From assembly GCF_020400585.1 (NCBI RefSeq), contig NZ_JAINVF010000010.1:62001-126000 (forward strand): a DNA stretch of 64,000 bases, given 5' to 3'. Positions 49,624 through 58,655 of the stretch are shown one piece after another (the first letter of the stretch is position 1; each line of letters starts with the position of its first letter). The translations under genes were made by a program, and so were the position numbers. Below the pieces are notes generated by a model. The model saw only the letters and a program-made list of their open reading frames with translations. It ran no database searches and was not told the origin of the DNA. Source of the DNA: Streptomyces sp. NK08204. Lineage in GTDB: Bacteria; Actinomycetota; Actinomycetes; Streptomycetales; Streptomycetaceae.

Positions 49624-51081
49624 ATGGCTTACGACGATCTTCGCTCCCTGCTGCGGGCGCTGGAGCGCGAGGGAGACCTCAAGCGCATCAAGGCCGAGGT
49701 GGACCCCCATCTGGAAGTCGGGGAGATCGTCGACCGCGTGCAGAAGTCGGGGGGCCCGGCGCTGCTCTTCGAGAACGTGCGCGGATCCGACATGCCCCTC
49801 GCCATGAACGTCTTCGGCACCGACCGCCGCCTGCTGAAGGCGCTCGGACTGAAGTCGTACGGCGAGATCTCCGAGAAGATCGGCGGCCTGCTGCGCCCCG
49901 AACTGCCGCACGGGTTCGTGGGCGTGCGCGAGGCCTTCGGCAAGCTCGGCGCGATGGCGCACGTGCCGCCGAAGAAGGTCAAGTCCGACAACGCCCCCGT
50001 GCAGGAGGTCGTCCTGCACGGCGACCAGGTCGATCTGGACCGGCTGCCGGCGCTGTTCACCTGGCCGCAGGACGGCGGCTCCTTCTTCAACCTGGGACTC
50101 ACCCACACCAAGGACCCCGAGTCCGGCATCCGGAACCTGGGCCTGTACCGCCTCCAGCGGCACGACAAGCGCACGATCGGCATGCACTGGCAGATCCACA
50201 AGGACAGCCGCAACCACTACCAGGTGGCGGCCAGGCGCGGCGAGCGCCTGCCGGTGGCGATCGCCTTCGGCTGCCCGCCGGCGGTGACGTACGCCTCGAC
50301 GGCGCCGCTCCCCGGGGACATCGACGAGTACCTCTTCGCCGGGTTCCTCGCGGGCAAGCGGATCGAGATGGTCGACTGCAAGACGGTCCCGCTCCAGGTG
50401 CCGGCGAACGCCGAGGTCGTCCTGGAGGGCTGGCTGGAGCCGGGCGAGATGCTGCCGGAGGGCCCCTTCGGCGACCACACGGGCTTCTACACCCCGCAGG
50501 AGCCGTTCCCCGCGCTGCGGATCGACTGCATGACGATGCGCAGGCGCCCCCTGCTCCAGTCGATCGTCGTCGGCAGGCCGCCCACCGAGGACGGCCCCCT
50601 GGGCCGGGCCACGGAACGCTTCTTCCTCCCCCTCCTCAAGATCATCGTCCCGGACATCGTGGACTACCACCTGCCCGAGGCCGGCGGGTTCCACAACTGC
50701 GCGATCGTCTCGATCGACAAGAAATACCCCAAGCACGCGCAGAAGGTGATGCACGCGATCTGGGGGGCGCACATGATGTCCCTCACCAAGCTCATCGTGG
50801 TCGTGGACGCCGACTGCGACGTCCACGATCTGCACGAGGTCGCCTGGCGTGCCCTCGGCAACACCGACTACGCCCGTGACCTCACGGTCGTGGAAGGCCC
50901 CGTCGACCACCTCGACCATGCTTCCTACCAGCAGTTCTGGGGCGGCAAGGCGGGAATCGACGCGACGACGAAGTGGCCCGAGGAGGGCTACACCAGGGAC
51001 GGCGGGTGGCCGGAGATGGTCCTGTCGGACCCGGACACGGCCGCGCTGGTGGACCGTCGCTGGAAGGAGTACGGCCTGTGA
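49624..51081 (+). CDS. mqnL: UbiD-like decarboxylase of menaquinone synthesis
   Basis: 485 residues. The UbiD fold is clear: DDLRSLLRALEREGDLKRI, RDRR-type KDPESGIRNLGLYRLQ, HWQIHKDSRNHYQ with the prenyl-FMN/Mn ligands, EGPFGDHTGFYTP containing the catalytic E-D residues, and MMSLTKLIVVVDADCDVHD. With the UbiX protein encoded downstream, it decarboxylates the prenylated dihydroxynaphthoate intermediate of the futalosine pathway. It overlaps mqnP by GTGA. Confidence 0.9.
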   Translation: MAYDDLRSLLRALEREGDLKRIKAEVDPHLEVGEIVDRVQKSGGPALLFENVRGSDMPLAMNVFGTDRRLLKALGLKSYGEISEKIGGLLRPELPHGFVGVREAFGKLGAMAHVPPKKVKSDNAPVQEVVLHGDQVDLDRLPALFTWPQDGGSFFNLGLTHTKDPESGIRNLGLYRLQRHDKRTIGMHWQIHKDSRNHYQVAARRGERLPVAIAFGCPPAVTYASTAPLPGDIDEYLFAGFLAGKRIEMVDCKTVPLQVPANAEVVLEGWLEPGEMLPEGPFGDHTGFYTPQEPFPALRIDCMTMRRRPLLQSIVVGRPPTEDGPLGRATERFFLPLLKIIVPDIVDYHLPEAGGFHNCAIVSIDKKYPKHAQKVMHAIWGAHMMSLTKLIVVVDADCDVHDLHEVAWRALGNTDYARDLTVVEGPVDHLDHASYQQFWGGKAGIDATTKWPEEGYTRDGGWPEMVLSDPDTAALVDRRWKEYGL

Positions 51082-51980
51082 CCAGCGCATCCGCCGCGCT
51101 CCCGCGGCCAGGACGCACCAAGGCCTTCCTCCGCCTGGTGATGATCGAGCACTCGATCTTCGCGCTGCCCTTCGCCTACATCGCGTCGCTGACCGCGATG
51201 TACCAGTGGGACAAGAGCATCCACTGGGCCCGGCTGCTGCTGGTCACCGTCTGCATGGTGGGCCTGCGCACGTTCGCCATGGCGGTCAACCGGATCATCG
51301 ACCGCGAGATCGACGCCCGTAACCCGCGTACGGCGCACCGCGAACTCGTCACCGGCGCGATGTCGGTGCGGCACGCCTGGACCGGCGCCCTGGTCGCGCT
51401 CGTGGTCTTCCTGGGCGCGGCGGCCCTGCTGAACCCCCTCTGCCTGGCCCTGGCCCCCGTCGCGGTGATCCCGATGGTGGTCTACCCCTACGGCAAACGC
51501 TTCACGAACTTCCCGCAGGCCATCCTCGGCCTGGCCCAGGCGATGGGCCCGGTCGGCGGCTGGCTGGCCGTCTCCGGCAGCTGGGACTGGGACGCGGTGA
51601 TCCTCGGCCTCGCCGTCGGCATCTGGATCGGCGGCTTCGACCTGATCTACGCCTGCCAGGACGTCGAGACCGACCGCAGGATCGGCGTCATGTCGGTCCC
51701 GGCCCGCTTCGGCGTCCCGGCGGCGATCCGGGCCGCCCGGGTGTGCCACGCGATCACCACGGCCCTGTTCGCCTGGTACGCCGTGCGCACCGACGCCGGC
51801 GCGTTCTTCTGGCTGGGCCTGCTGATCGTCGCGGGCGCGTTCGGCTACGAGCACACGATCGTGCGCCCCCACGACCTGACCCGCGTGAACAGGGCGTTCT
51901 TCAGCGTCAACGGGTTCATCGGCATTGCCCTGTTCGTGTGTGCGCTGCTCGACCTTCTGATGCGTGGTCTGACGGTCTGA
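51078..51980 (+). CDS. mqnP: UbiA-family prenyltransferase of menaquinone synthesis
   Basis: 300 residues from GTG 51078. Eight or nine helices. Two Asp-rich motifs bind prenyl diphosphate: NRIIDREIDARNPRTAHRE (NxxxDxxxD) and YACQDVETDRRIGVMS (DxxxD). It attaches the polyprenyl chain to 1,4-dihydroxy-6-naphthoate in the futalosine route. Start is set by overlap with mqnL. Confidence 0.91.
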   Translation: MTSASAALPRPGRTKAFLRLVMIEHSIFALPFAYIASLTAMYQWDKSIHWARLLLVTVCMVGLRTFAMAVNRIIDREIDARNPRTAHRELVTGAMSVRHAWTGALVALVVFLGAAALLNPLCLALAPVAVIPMVVYPYGKRFTNFPQAILGLAQAMGPVGGWLAVSGSWDWDAVILGLAVGIWIGGFDLIYACQDVETDRRIGVMSVPARFGVPAAIRAARVCHAITTALFAWYAVRTDAGAFFWLGLLIVAGAFGYEHTIVRPHDLTRVNRAFFSVNGFIGIALFVCALLDLLMRGLTV

Positions 51981-52026
51981 GTACCGTGCGGCCTACCATC
52001 GAGGGCAGGAACTCAGGGAGGCCATC

Positions 52027-52596
52027 GTGACCGTCTCGGACGACCGCCTGCACTCGCAGCTCAGCCGGTTCGAGGACATGTTCCCCGGCTATCGGATGGA
52101 GATTGTCGAGGGCAACATCATGATCAGTCCGGTCAAGCCTCACCACGCGCAGACCATCCGACTGGTCTGGAACGCACTCGAGGTCCAGGTGGCCGCGGAG
52201 TGGGGCTTCGCGAGTGACGTCGCTTTCCCGTTCGATGACGACAACGAGTTCTGCCCCGACCTGGCTGTGATCCTGGCGTCGGAAGTCGCCAAGAACGAGG
52301 GCGCGTACCCGCCCGACCTCATCGAGCTGGTCGTCGAGGTGGTGTCCCACGGGAGCGTCCGCCGCGACTACCAGGTGAAGCCGCGCTGGTACGCCTCCCG
52401 GGGCATCGCCAACTACCTGATCTTCGACCCGCTCAAGGGTCACTGCGTCACTATGTGGAACCCCGGTCCCGACGGCTACCTGGGCCGCGACACCGTCCCC
52501 TACGGCCCCGAGCTGACCGTCGACTCCCCGCTCGGCAGGTTGGTGATCCCCACCGGCACCCTCCCCGTCGACCCCAAGGCCCCCCACCGGTCCTGA
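52027..52596 (+). CDS. Uma2-family (DUF820) PD-(D/E)XK protein
   Basis: 189 residues from GTG 52027 (GGGAGG upstream). The pattern YRMEIVEGNIMISPVKPHHA, FCPDLAVILASEVAKNEG and LIELVVEVVSHGSVRRDYQ with YLIFDP matches Uma2 proteins, a restriction-endonuclease-like fold common in actinobacteria and cyanobacteria. Nuclease activity of the family is not well proven. It separates mqnP from mqnM and looks like an insertion into the menaquinone set. Confidence 0.85.
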   Translation: MTVSDDRLHSQLSRFEDMFPGYRMEIVEGNIMISPVKPHHAQTIRLVWNALEVQVAAEWGFASDVAFPFDDDNEFCPDLAVILASEVAKNEGAYPPDLIELVVEVVSHGSVRRDYQVKPRWYASRGIANYLIFDPLKGHCVTMWNPGPDGYLGRDTVPYGPELTVDSPLGRLVIPTGTLPVDPKAPHRS

Positions 52597-52627
52597 AGAC
52601 GCCCCGACCCGCCGGTACGCTCAAGGT

Positions 52628-53302
52628 GTGAACGCAGGAGAAACGCAGCGCGTGCCTTGGATCGTGGGGGTGTCCGGGGCGTCCGGTACGCCCTATGCCG
52701 CCGCTGTGCTGCGGGCACTGCTGGACGCGGGGGAGGCCGTCGACCTGGTGGTCAGCCGGGCCTCGCGGCTGACCCTGCTGGACGAGACGGGGATCTCCTT
52801 CCGGGACGCCCACTGGCGCGAGGACCTCCGGCAGTGGCTGTCACTGGGCGCCGACGGCAAGCCCGGGACCTTCGCCGCCGACGTCACGGGGGTGCGGTAC
52901 TGGAGCGCCGGGGACCTCGCCGCCGGGCCGTCCTCGGGGTCGTACCCCTCCAAGGGCATGCTCGTCGTGCCCGCCTCGACCGCCTGCGTCGCCGGTGTCG
53001 CGCTCGGGCTGTCGAAGGACCTGCTCCAGCGCGTGGCGAGCGTCACGCTCAAGGAGCGCCGCAGGCTGGTCGTCGCCGTGCGCGAGAGCCCGCTGAACGG
53101 GCAGACCCTGCGGCACCTGGTCACCCTGGACGACGCCGGCGCGAGCGTGGTGCCGGCCTCCCCGGCCTTCTACGCGGGCGCCACCCACATCCAGGACCTG
53201 GTGGACTTCGTCGCCGGGCGGGTCCTGGACGCCGCGGGCGTCGGGCACCGGCTCTACCGCCGCTGGCAGGGCGACCTCGGCGGCGGGGCCCGTACGCCCT
53301 AG
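52628..53302 (+). CDS. mqnM: UbiX-type flavin prenyltransferase
   Basis: 224 residues from GTG 52628. WIVGVSGASGTPYAAAVLRAL binds FMN, SYPSKGMLVVPASTACVAGVALGLSKDLLQR and RRLVVAVRESPLNGQTLRHL form the phosphate-binding and active-site region. It makes prenylated FMN for the UbiD-like mqnL. A spacer of about 30 residues near residue 75 is usual in the actinobacterial form. Confidence 0.91.
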   Translation: MNAGETQRVPWIVGVSGASGTPYAAAVLRALLDAGEAVDLVVSRASRLTLLDETGISFRDAHWREDLRQWLSLGADGKPGTFAADVTGVRYWSAGDLAAGPSSGSYPSKGMLVVPASTACVAGVALGLSKDLLQRVASVTLKERRRLVVAVRESPLNGQTLRHLVTLDDAGASVVPASPAFYAGATHIQDLVDFVAGRVLDAAGVGHRLYRRWQGDLGGGARTP

Positions 53303-53365
53303 CACGTCGCAGTACCTCTCATCACTTCAGGAACTCAGAACTTTCCAGGGGAAGGCTTCGATCGC

Positions 53366-53821
53366 ATGGACGCCGTGGACAGGCAGCTCATCCAGGCCCT
53401 GAGGGAGAACGGCCGGGCCTCCTACGCGGAGCTGGGGCGCCTCGTCGGCCTGTCGGGGCCCAGCGTCACCGACCGCATCAACCGGCTGGAGGCGGCCGGT
53501 GTCATCACCGGCTACCGCGCCACCGTGAACGCGGCCTCCCTCGGCCTCGGTGTCACCGCGCTGATCGGCATCTCGCTGTCCGACGCCGCCGACCACGAGG
53601 ACGTGGCCCAGCGGCTGAAGGAACTGCCCGAGATCGAGGACTGCTGGTTCATCGCCGGCGACGACTCGTTCATGCTCAAGGTGCGGGCGACGGACGTGGA
53701 CGGCCTGGAGAAGATCATCCGGCGGCTGTCGGGGACCAAGGGCGTCTCACGGACCCGTACCACCATCGTGCTCTCCACCAAGTGGGAGAACCGGGTCGGG
53801 GAACTGCCCGAAGGGGTGTAG
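53366..53821 (+). CDS. Lrp/AsnC-family regulator
   Basis: 151 residues. HTH: DAVDRQLIQALRENGRASY, GLSGPSVTDRINRLEAAGVI. The C-terminal RAM domain (ALIGISLSDAADHEDVAQRL, MLKVRATDVDGLEKIIRRLS) binds amino acids and makes octamers. It sits between mqnM and mqnE, 32 bp upstream of mqnE, and may tune this operon to amino-acid supply, which is inference. Confidence 0.9.
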   Translation: MDAVDRQLIQALRENGRASYAELGRLVGLSGPSVTDRINRLEAAGVITGYRATVNAASLGLGVTALIGISLSDAADHEDVAQRLKELPEIEDCWFIAGDDSFMLKVRATDVDGLEKIIRRLSGTKGVSRTRTTIVLSTKWENRVGELPEGV

Positions 53822-53853
53822 GGCTACGGTTACGACAGTCGTCGAGGAAAGGG

Positions 53854-55023
53854 ATGAGCATGGACGTCGGGCTCAAGCGCGAGCTGGAGGACAAGGTCCG
53901 CTCCGGTGAGCGGCTGACCCGCGAGGACGGCATCGCGCTGTACGAGTCGGACGACCTGGCCTGGCTGGGCGGCCTGGCGCACGGGGTACGGACGAAGCTG
54001 AACGGTGACGTCGTGCACTTCAACGTCAACCGGCACCTCAACATGACGAACGTGTGCACGGCGTCCTGCGCCTACTGCTCGTTCCAGCGCAAGCCGGGCG
54101 AGAAGGACGCGTACACGATGCGCATCGAGGAGGCCGTCAAGCTCGCCAAGGCGATGGAGAGCGAGAACCTCACCGAGCTGCACATCGTCAACGGCCTGCA
54201 TCCGAACCTGCCGTGGCGGTACTACCCGCGCTCCCTGCGCGAGCTGAAGGCCGCCCTGCCGAACGTCTCCCTCAAGGCGTTCACGGCCACCGAGATCCAC
54301 CACTTCGAGACCATCAGCGGTCTGTCGGCGTCCGAGATCCTCGACGAGCTGATCGACGCGGGCCTGGAGTCCCTCACCGGCGGCGGCGCCGAGATCTTCG
54401 ACTGGGAGGTCCGGCAGCACATCGTGGACCACCGGACGCACTGGGAGGACTGGTCCCGGATCCACCGCCTGGCGCACGAGAAGGGTCTGAAGACTCCGTG
54501 CACCATGCTCTACGGCCACATCGAGGAGCCCCGCCACCGCGTCGACCACGTCCTGCGGCTGCGTGAACTCCAGGACGAGACCGGCGGCTTCCAGGTCTTC
54601 ATCCCGCTGCGCTACCAGCACGACTTCGTGGACATGAAGGACGGCAAGGTACGCAACACGCTCCAGGCCCGCACCCAGATGGCCACCGGCGCCGAGGCGC
54701 TGAAGACCTTCGCCGTCTCCCGGCTGCTCTTCGACAACGTCCCGCACGTCAAGGTCTTCTGGGTCATGCACGGCGTGCAGACCGCCCAGCTCGCCCTCCA
54801 GCACGGCGCGGACGACATGGACGGCTCGGTGGTCGAGTACAAGATCACTCATGACGCGGACAACTTCGGCACGCCGAACAAGCTGACCCGCGAGGACCTG
54901 CTGGAGCTGATCCGCGACGCCGGTTTCCGCCCGGTGGAGCGCAACACCCGCTACGAGGTCATCCGCGAGTACGACGGCCCGGACCCGCTGCGCCGCGAGG
55001 CGCCGCAGCCGATGCGCGTGTGA
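53854..55023 (+). CDS. mqnE: Aminofutalosine synthase (radical SAM)
   Basis: 389 residues from ATG 53854, after GAGGAAAGGG. A second ATG two codons later is possible. The [4Fe-4S] cluster motif C-x3-C-x2-C is CTASCAYC (Cys68, Cys72, Cys75). TELHIVNGLHPNLPWRYYPR and ESLTGGGAEIFDWEVRQHI follow, matching MqnE, which joins 3-[(1-carboxyvinyl)oxy]benzoate, the MqnA product, to SAM-derived adenosyl radical. MqnC is the nearest alternative. The mqnL/P/M neighbourhood and length favour MqnE. Confidence 0.88.
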   Translation: MSMDVGLKRELEDKVRSGERLTREDGIALYESDDLAWLGGLAHGVRTKLNGDVVHFNVNRHLNMTNVCTASCAYCSFQRKPGEKDAYTMRIEEAVKLAKAMESENLTELHIVNGLHPNLPWRYYPRSLRELKAALPNVSLKAFTATEIHHFETISGLSASEILDELIDAGLESLTGGGAEIFDWEVRQHIVDHRTHWEDWSRIHRLAHEKGLKTPCTMLYGHIEEPRHRVDHVLRLRELQDETGGFQVFIPLRYQHDFVDMKDGKVRNTLQARTQMATGAEALKTFAVSRLLFDNVPHVKVFWVMHGVQTAQLALQHGADDMDGSVVEYKITHDADNFGTPNKLTREDLLELIRDAGFRPVERNTRYEVIREYDGPDPLRREAPQPMRV

Positions 55024-55054
55024 GGCCCTGCGGGGGCGGGGGTACCCGGGTGAG

Positions 55055-55720
55055 ATGAGCCCGCGTACGACCGCCCCCGAGGACGCCTACACCGCCGAGC
55101 CCTTCGTGCCCGAACACGGCGGCCTGGCCGACCTGCGCAGGGCGGCGGCCGGCTGCCGGGGCTGTCCGCTGCACCGGGACGCCACCCAGACCGTGTTCGG
55201 CGAGGGCGACACGGACGCCCGGGTCATGCTCGTGGGCGAACAGCCCGGCGACCAGGAGGACCGCCAGGGCAGACCTTTTGTCGGCCCGGCCGGAAAGCTG
55301 CTCGACCGGGCCCTGGCGGACGCCGGCATCGACCCGTCGGAGGCGTACGTCACCAACGCCGTCAAACACTTCAAGTTCCTCACGCAGACCGAGCCCCGCA
55401 AGCGCCGGATCCACAAGTCGCCGACCCTGCGGGAGATGACGGCGTGCGGGCCCTGGCTCGCGGCCGAGCTGGCGCTGGTCGAGCCCGAGCTGATCGTGGT
55501 GCTGGGGGCGTCGGCCGGGAAGGCGCTGCTCGGGTCGTCGTTCCGGGTGGGCGAGACGCGCGGGACCGTGCTGGAACGGGAGCTCCACGGCCGGCCCGAG
55601 CGGCTGGTGCCGACGGTGCATCCGTCGTCGGTGCTGCGGGCGCGGGACGACGAGGACCGGCGGGCGGCGTACGCGGGGCTGGTGGCCGACCTGAAAGTGG
55701 CTGCGCGCGCATTGTCGTAA
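55055..55720 (+). CDS. udgX: UdgX-type uracil-DNA glycosylase superfamily protein
   Basis: 221 residues. Motif A is VGEQPGDQEDRQGRPFVGPA, the UdgX R-loop is KRRIHKSP with His120, and motif B is VHPSSVLRA. UdgX enzymes excise uracil and form a covalent His-DNA bond. Cysteines 34, 37 and 131 plus His105 in VKHFKF are the only good candidates for Fe-S cluster ligands. The protein ends 16 bp before a GNAT gene. UdgX is common in actinobacteria. Confidence 0.87.
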   Translation: MSPRTTAPEDAYTAEPFVPEHGGLADLRRAAAGCRGCPLHRDATQTVFGEGDTDARVMLVGEQPGDQEDRQGRPFVGPAGKLLDRALADAGIDPSEAYVTNAVKHFKFLTQTEPRKRRIHKSPTLREMTACGPWLAAELALVEPELIVVLGASAGKALLGSSFRVGETRGTVLERELHGRPERLVPTVHPSSVLRARDDEDRRAAYAGLVADLKVAARALS

Positions 55721-55736
55721 TAGGTACAATCCATCA

Positions 55737-56261
55737 GTGCCCCTTACCTTCACGCTGGACCCCGCCGTCACCCCCGAACTGCGCGACGGCCTCCTCGACC
55801 TGTGGACCGATGTCTCCAACGCGGGCGGAGCCGTCGGCTTCGTTCCCCCGGTGACCCGCGAGGCGATACGCCCGGAGCTGGTGCGGCACTTCACGGCGAT
55901 GGCCGAGGGGCGGTGCCGGCTCCTCGTCGGACGCGACGAGGAGGGTGAGGTGGCCGCCGCCGCGTTCCTCACCCGCAACACCCACCGCCTGATGCTGCAC
56001 TGGCTGTGGCTGTACACCGTGATGGTCCGTCCCCGGCACCAGGGCAAGGGCTGGGGGCGCGCGCTGCTGGCCGCCGCGGAGGACGCGGCGCGCGGTATCG
56101 AGGGCATCGAGGCGATCCGCCTCACCTGCCGGAGCGGCCTCGGCCTGGAGCGGTTCTACGGCTCCTGCGGGTACAAGGAGGTCGGCCGCGTCCCCGCGGC
56201 GATCCGGGTCGCGCCCGGCGACGACCGCGACGACGTGATCATGCTGCTGCCGCTCGGCTGA
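55737..56261 (+). CDS. GNAT-family N-acetyltransferase
   Basis: 174 residues from GTG 55737. LMLHWLWLYTVMVRPRHQGK followed by GWGRALLAAAEDAAR gives the acetyl-CoA motif, and LERFYGSCGYKEVGRVPAAIR the C-terminal strand. Substrate is not recognisable. Co-directional with udgX, 16 bp apart. Confidence 0.82.
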   Translation: MPLTFTLDPAVTPELRDGLLDLWTDVSNAGGAVGFVPPVTREAIRPELVRHFTAMAEGRCRLLVGRDEEGEVAAAAFLTRNTHRLMLHWLWLYTVMVRPRHQGKGWGRALLAAAEDAARGIEGIEAIRLTCRSGLGLERFYGSCGYKEVGRVPAAIRVAPGDDRDDVIMLLPLG

Positions 56262-56337
56262 GCCCCGCCCGTAAGATCGCCCGCCGGTCGTGCTTCACTG
56301 GAGGACGACCCTTTTGGAATCGGACGAGTGGATTGCG

Positions 56338-56637
56338 ATGCTCCGCTACACGCTGATGCGCCTCGGCATCTTCGCCGGCTGCCTCGTGGTCGTCTGGGGA
56401 GCCGTCTACTCAGGCATCTTCCCGCGCGGCTTCGGCGGCTCCAACCCCCTGTGGGTCCTGCTGCTCTCCCTGGTGCTGTCGGCGCCGATCAGCTGGGTGG
56501 TCCTGCGCAAGGAGCGGGACCGGGCCTCCGAGCGGATCGTGGGCAGGGTCGACCGCATGAAGGCCAACCTGGAGGCCAGCCGCAGCCAGGAGGACGGGGC
56601 CGACGACACCGCGCGGGCGCAGGGCCAGACGTCCTGA
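56338..56637 (+). CDS. DUF4229 two-helix membrane protein
   Basis: 99 residues from ATG 56338. An upstream in-frame ATG at 56290 is less likely because the family starts with the helix. TM1 LMRLGIFAGCLVVVWGAVY, TM2 LWVLLLSLVLSAPISWVVL, then a basic-acidic cytoplasmic tail (RKERDRASERIVGRVDRMKA). Family DUF4229 is restricted to actinobacteria with unknown function. Confidence 0.82.
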   Translation: MLRYTLMRLGIFAGCLVVVWGAVYSGIFPRGFGGSNPLWVLLLSLVLSAPISWVVLRKERDRASERIVGRVDRMKANLEASRSQEDGADDTARAQGQTS

Positions 56638-56646
56638 CGCCCTGAC

Positions 56647-56769
56647 CGTCCGGACCCCCTGTCCAGGCCGTCCCCTGTCCAGGTCGTCCGGACCCCCTGT
56701 CGAGTCCGCCCGGACCCTCTGTCCAGGTCGTCCGGACCCCGTGTCGAGTCCGTCCGGAACCCTTGTGCC
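56647..56769. repeat. Degenerate 22-bp tandem repeat
   Basis: Five to six units of about 22 bases of the type GTCCGGACCCCCTGTC(C/G)AG(G/T)(T/C)C run head to tail between DUF4229 and the TetR gene. Units differ by a few substitutions and alternate CCAGGTC and CGAGTCC endings. No gene is present here. Confidence 0.75.
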
Positions 56770-56788
56770 GACCCCATAGTCTTTCCCC

Positions 56789-57454
56789 ATGGGTGGGGCG
56801 AGGACCAAACGGATGCCACGCGCGGTGCGGGAACAGCAGATGCTCGATGCCGCCGTACGGATTTTCGGCCGGCGTGGCTATATGGCGGCCTCGATGGACG
56901 AGATCGCCGAACTCGCCGGTGTCTCGAAGCCCTTGGTCTACCTCTACCTCAACTCGAAGGAAGACCTCTTCACCGCCTGCATCCGGCGCGAGGCCGCCGC
57001 CCTCACGCAGGCCGTCCGCGCCGGCGTGCGCCCGGAGCTGCCCGCCGACCGCCAGCTCTGGGACGGGCTGCTGGCGTTCTTCGCGCACACCATCGAGCAT
57101 CCCGACGCCTGGTCCGTCCTGCATCTGCAGGCCCGCACCCACGGCGAGCCCTTCGCCGCCGAGGTCGCCGCGATGCGCGAGGAGATCGTCGCGTTCGCGA
57201 CCCGGCTGATCGCGGTGGCGGCCCGCGAGGCGCACCAGGACCCGGATCTGCCCGAGCATGAGGTCGCCGGGCTCGCCGAGGCCCTCATGGGCGCCGCAGA
57301 GTCCCTCGCCGCCTGGGCGAACGCCACCCCCGGCACGACGGCCCGGCAGGCCGCGGCCACCCTGATGAACTTCGCCTGGGCGGGCCTGGGCAACCTGCTG
57401 GAGGGCCGCTCCTGGACACCCCCCTCGTCCGCGGCGCCGGTCGCGGACTCCTAG
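56789..57454 (+). CDS. TetR-family transcriptional regulator
   Basis: 221 residues. The HTH is MLDAAVRIFGRRGYMAASMD, IAELAGVSKPLVYLYLNSKEDLF (residues about 15-65), followed by an all-helical ligand domain. The upstream 56789 ATG follows the tandem repeat. The neighbours give no obvious target. It stands alone. Confidence 0.9.
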   Translation: MGGARTKRMPRAVREQQMLDAAVRIFGRRGYMAASMDEIAELAGVSKPLVYLYLNSKEDLFTACIRREAAALTQAVRAGVRPELPADRQLWDGLLAFFAHTIEHPDAWSVLHLQARTHGEPFAAEVAAMREEIVAFATRLIAVAAREAHQDPDLPEHEVAGLAEALMGAAESLAAWANATPGTTARQAAATLMNFAWAGLGNLLEGRSWTPPSSAAPVADS

Positions 57455-57706
57455 CCCACCTCTCCCGACAGGCGCAGCCGCTTCCCCTCGGTCCCGCGCA
57501 GCTCGAAGCGGCCCGCGCCGCCCGCCCTGTACGCCGTGGGGGGTCGGCACCCGCTCCGGCCTGCTCCCGTGTCGTCCGGACTCGACGGGGGCGCGGAGCG
57601 GGTTGCCGCCTGGGTCGGTCGCGGCCCGCTGCCGATCCTCGCTCCGGCGCGTACTCGAGTCAATCCTTGGGTTTTCTCCCTAAGTCCTAGTGTTAGCTTG
57701 GGGGTT

Positions 57707-58606
57707 GTGACGCTGGACGACCTTCGTGTGTTCGTGGCCGTGTGCCGGGCCGGGAGCCTCAGCTCCGTGGCGCGGGATCTGGGCTGCACCCAGTCCGCTG
57801 TCAGCCAGCACGTCAGACGGCTGGAGCGGGAAACCGGGGTGGCGCTGGTGGAGCGCCAGCCGCGAGGAGTGGTCCCCACCGAGGCCGGACGCATACTGGA
57901 GGCCGCCGCGGCCGAGGGGATCTTCGGACTCGACCTCGCCGTGCGGCAGTTGCGGGACCTCGTCGACGGGCACAGCGGCCATGTCCGCGTCGCCACGGGC
58001 GCCACGACCGTCCGGCACTTCATGTCCGACGCCGTGGTCACGTTCCGGCGCCGCCACCCTCGCGTCAGCCTGGAGTTCCGCACGGTCAGTTCGGGACGCG
58101 GCAGCTTCGACGCCCTCACCGACGGCACCCTCGACCTCGCCTGGATCACCGTCGGCCCGCCTGTGCGCGGCATCGAGCAGCGGACGGTGACGGAACTGCC
58201 CTGGCTGCTCGCCGTACACGCCGACGACCCCCTCGCCGGGCGGCCCGCCCTCGACGCCGCCGAACTGGCCGACGTCCGCCTCATCCGGCTCCCCCCGAAC
58301 TCCACCTCCGCCGCCCATCTCGACGCCGCGTGCGCCGAGCTGGGCGTGCGGTTCGGTTACGACACGAGCGTCGCCGACTGGGACACGGCGCTGCTCCTCG
58401 CCGAGCTGGGGGTGGGGCGAGCGGTCGTACCGGCGGTGCCGGGGCTGCCGGTGCCGGGGGAGGGCGAGTTGCGGCTCGTCCCGCTGCCGGGCCTGCGTCC
58501 GCTTCCCGTCGGCTGGGCGGTGCGCCGCTGGGACGCCCTCAGCCCTCCGGCACGGGCCTTCGCGGACACGGTCGTCGAATTCCGGTCCCGCGTGCACGCG
58601 AACTGA
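57707..58606 (+). CDS. LysR-family transcriptional regulator
   Basis: 299 residues from GTG 57707. HTH: LRVFVAVCRAGSLSSVARDL, GCTQSAVSQHVRRLERETG. Effector domain: VRVATGATTVRHFMSDAVV, LAWITVGPPVRG, LLLAELGVGRAVVPAVPG. The GTG is preceded by GCTTGGGGGTT; an interrupted repeat CTAAG...GCTTG (about 57680-57701) is a possible self-operator. Convergent with the methyltransferase gene. Confidence 0.88.
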   Translation: MTLDDLRVFVAVCRAGSLSSVARDLGCTQSAVSQHVRRLERETGVALVERQPRGVVPTEAGRILEAAAAEGIFGLDLAVRQLRDLVDGHSGHVRVATGATTVRHFMSDAVVTFRRRHPRVSLEFRTVSSGRGSFDALTDGTLDLAWITVGPPVRGIEQRTVTELPWLLAVHADDPLAGRPALDAAELADVRLIRLPPNSTSAAHLDAACAELGVRFGYDTSVADWDTALLLAELGVGRAVVPAVPGLPVPGEGELRLVPLPGLRPLPVGWAVRRWDALSPPARAFADTVVEFRSRVHAN

Positions 58607-58655
58607 GCGGGAGCCCGTTCCCGCCTCACCCTCTTCCCCGTCGTCCTGATCCCGG

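Noticed and set aside
57451..57560. Possible C-terminal remnant on the minus strand (FELRGTEGKRLRL)
   Set aside because: Too short to assign and no continuation upstream; left as unexplained sequence.
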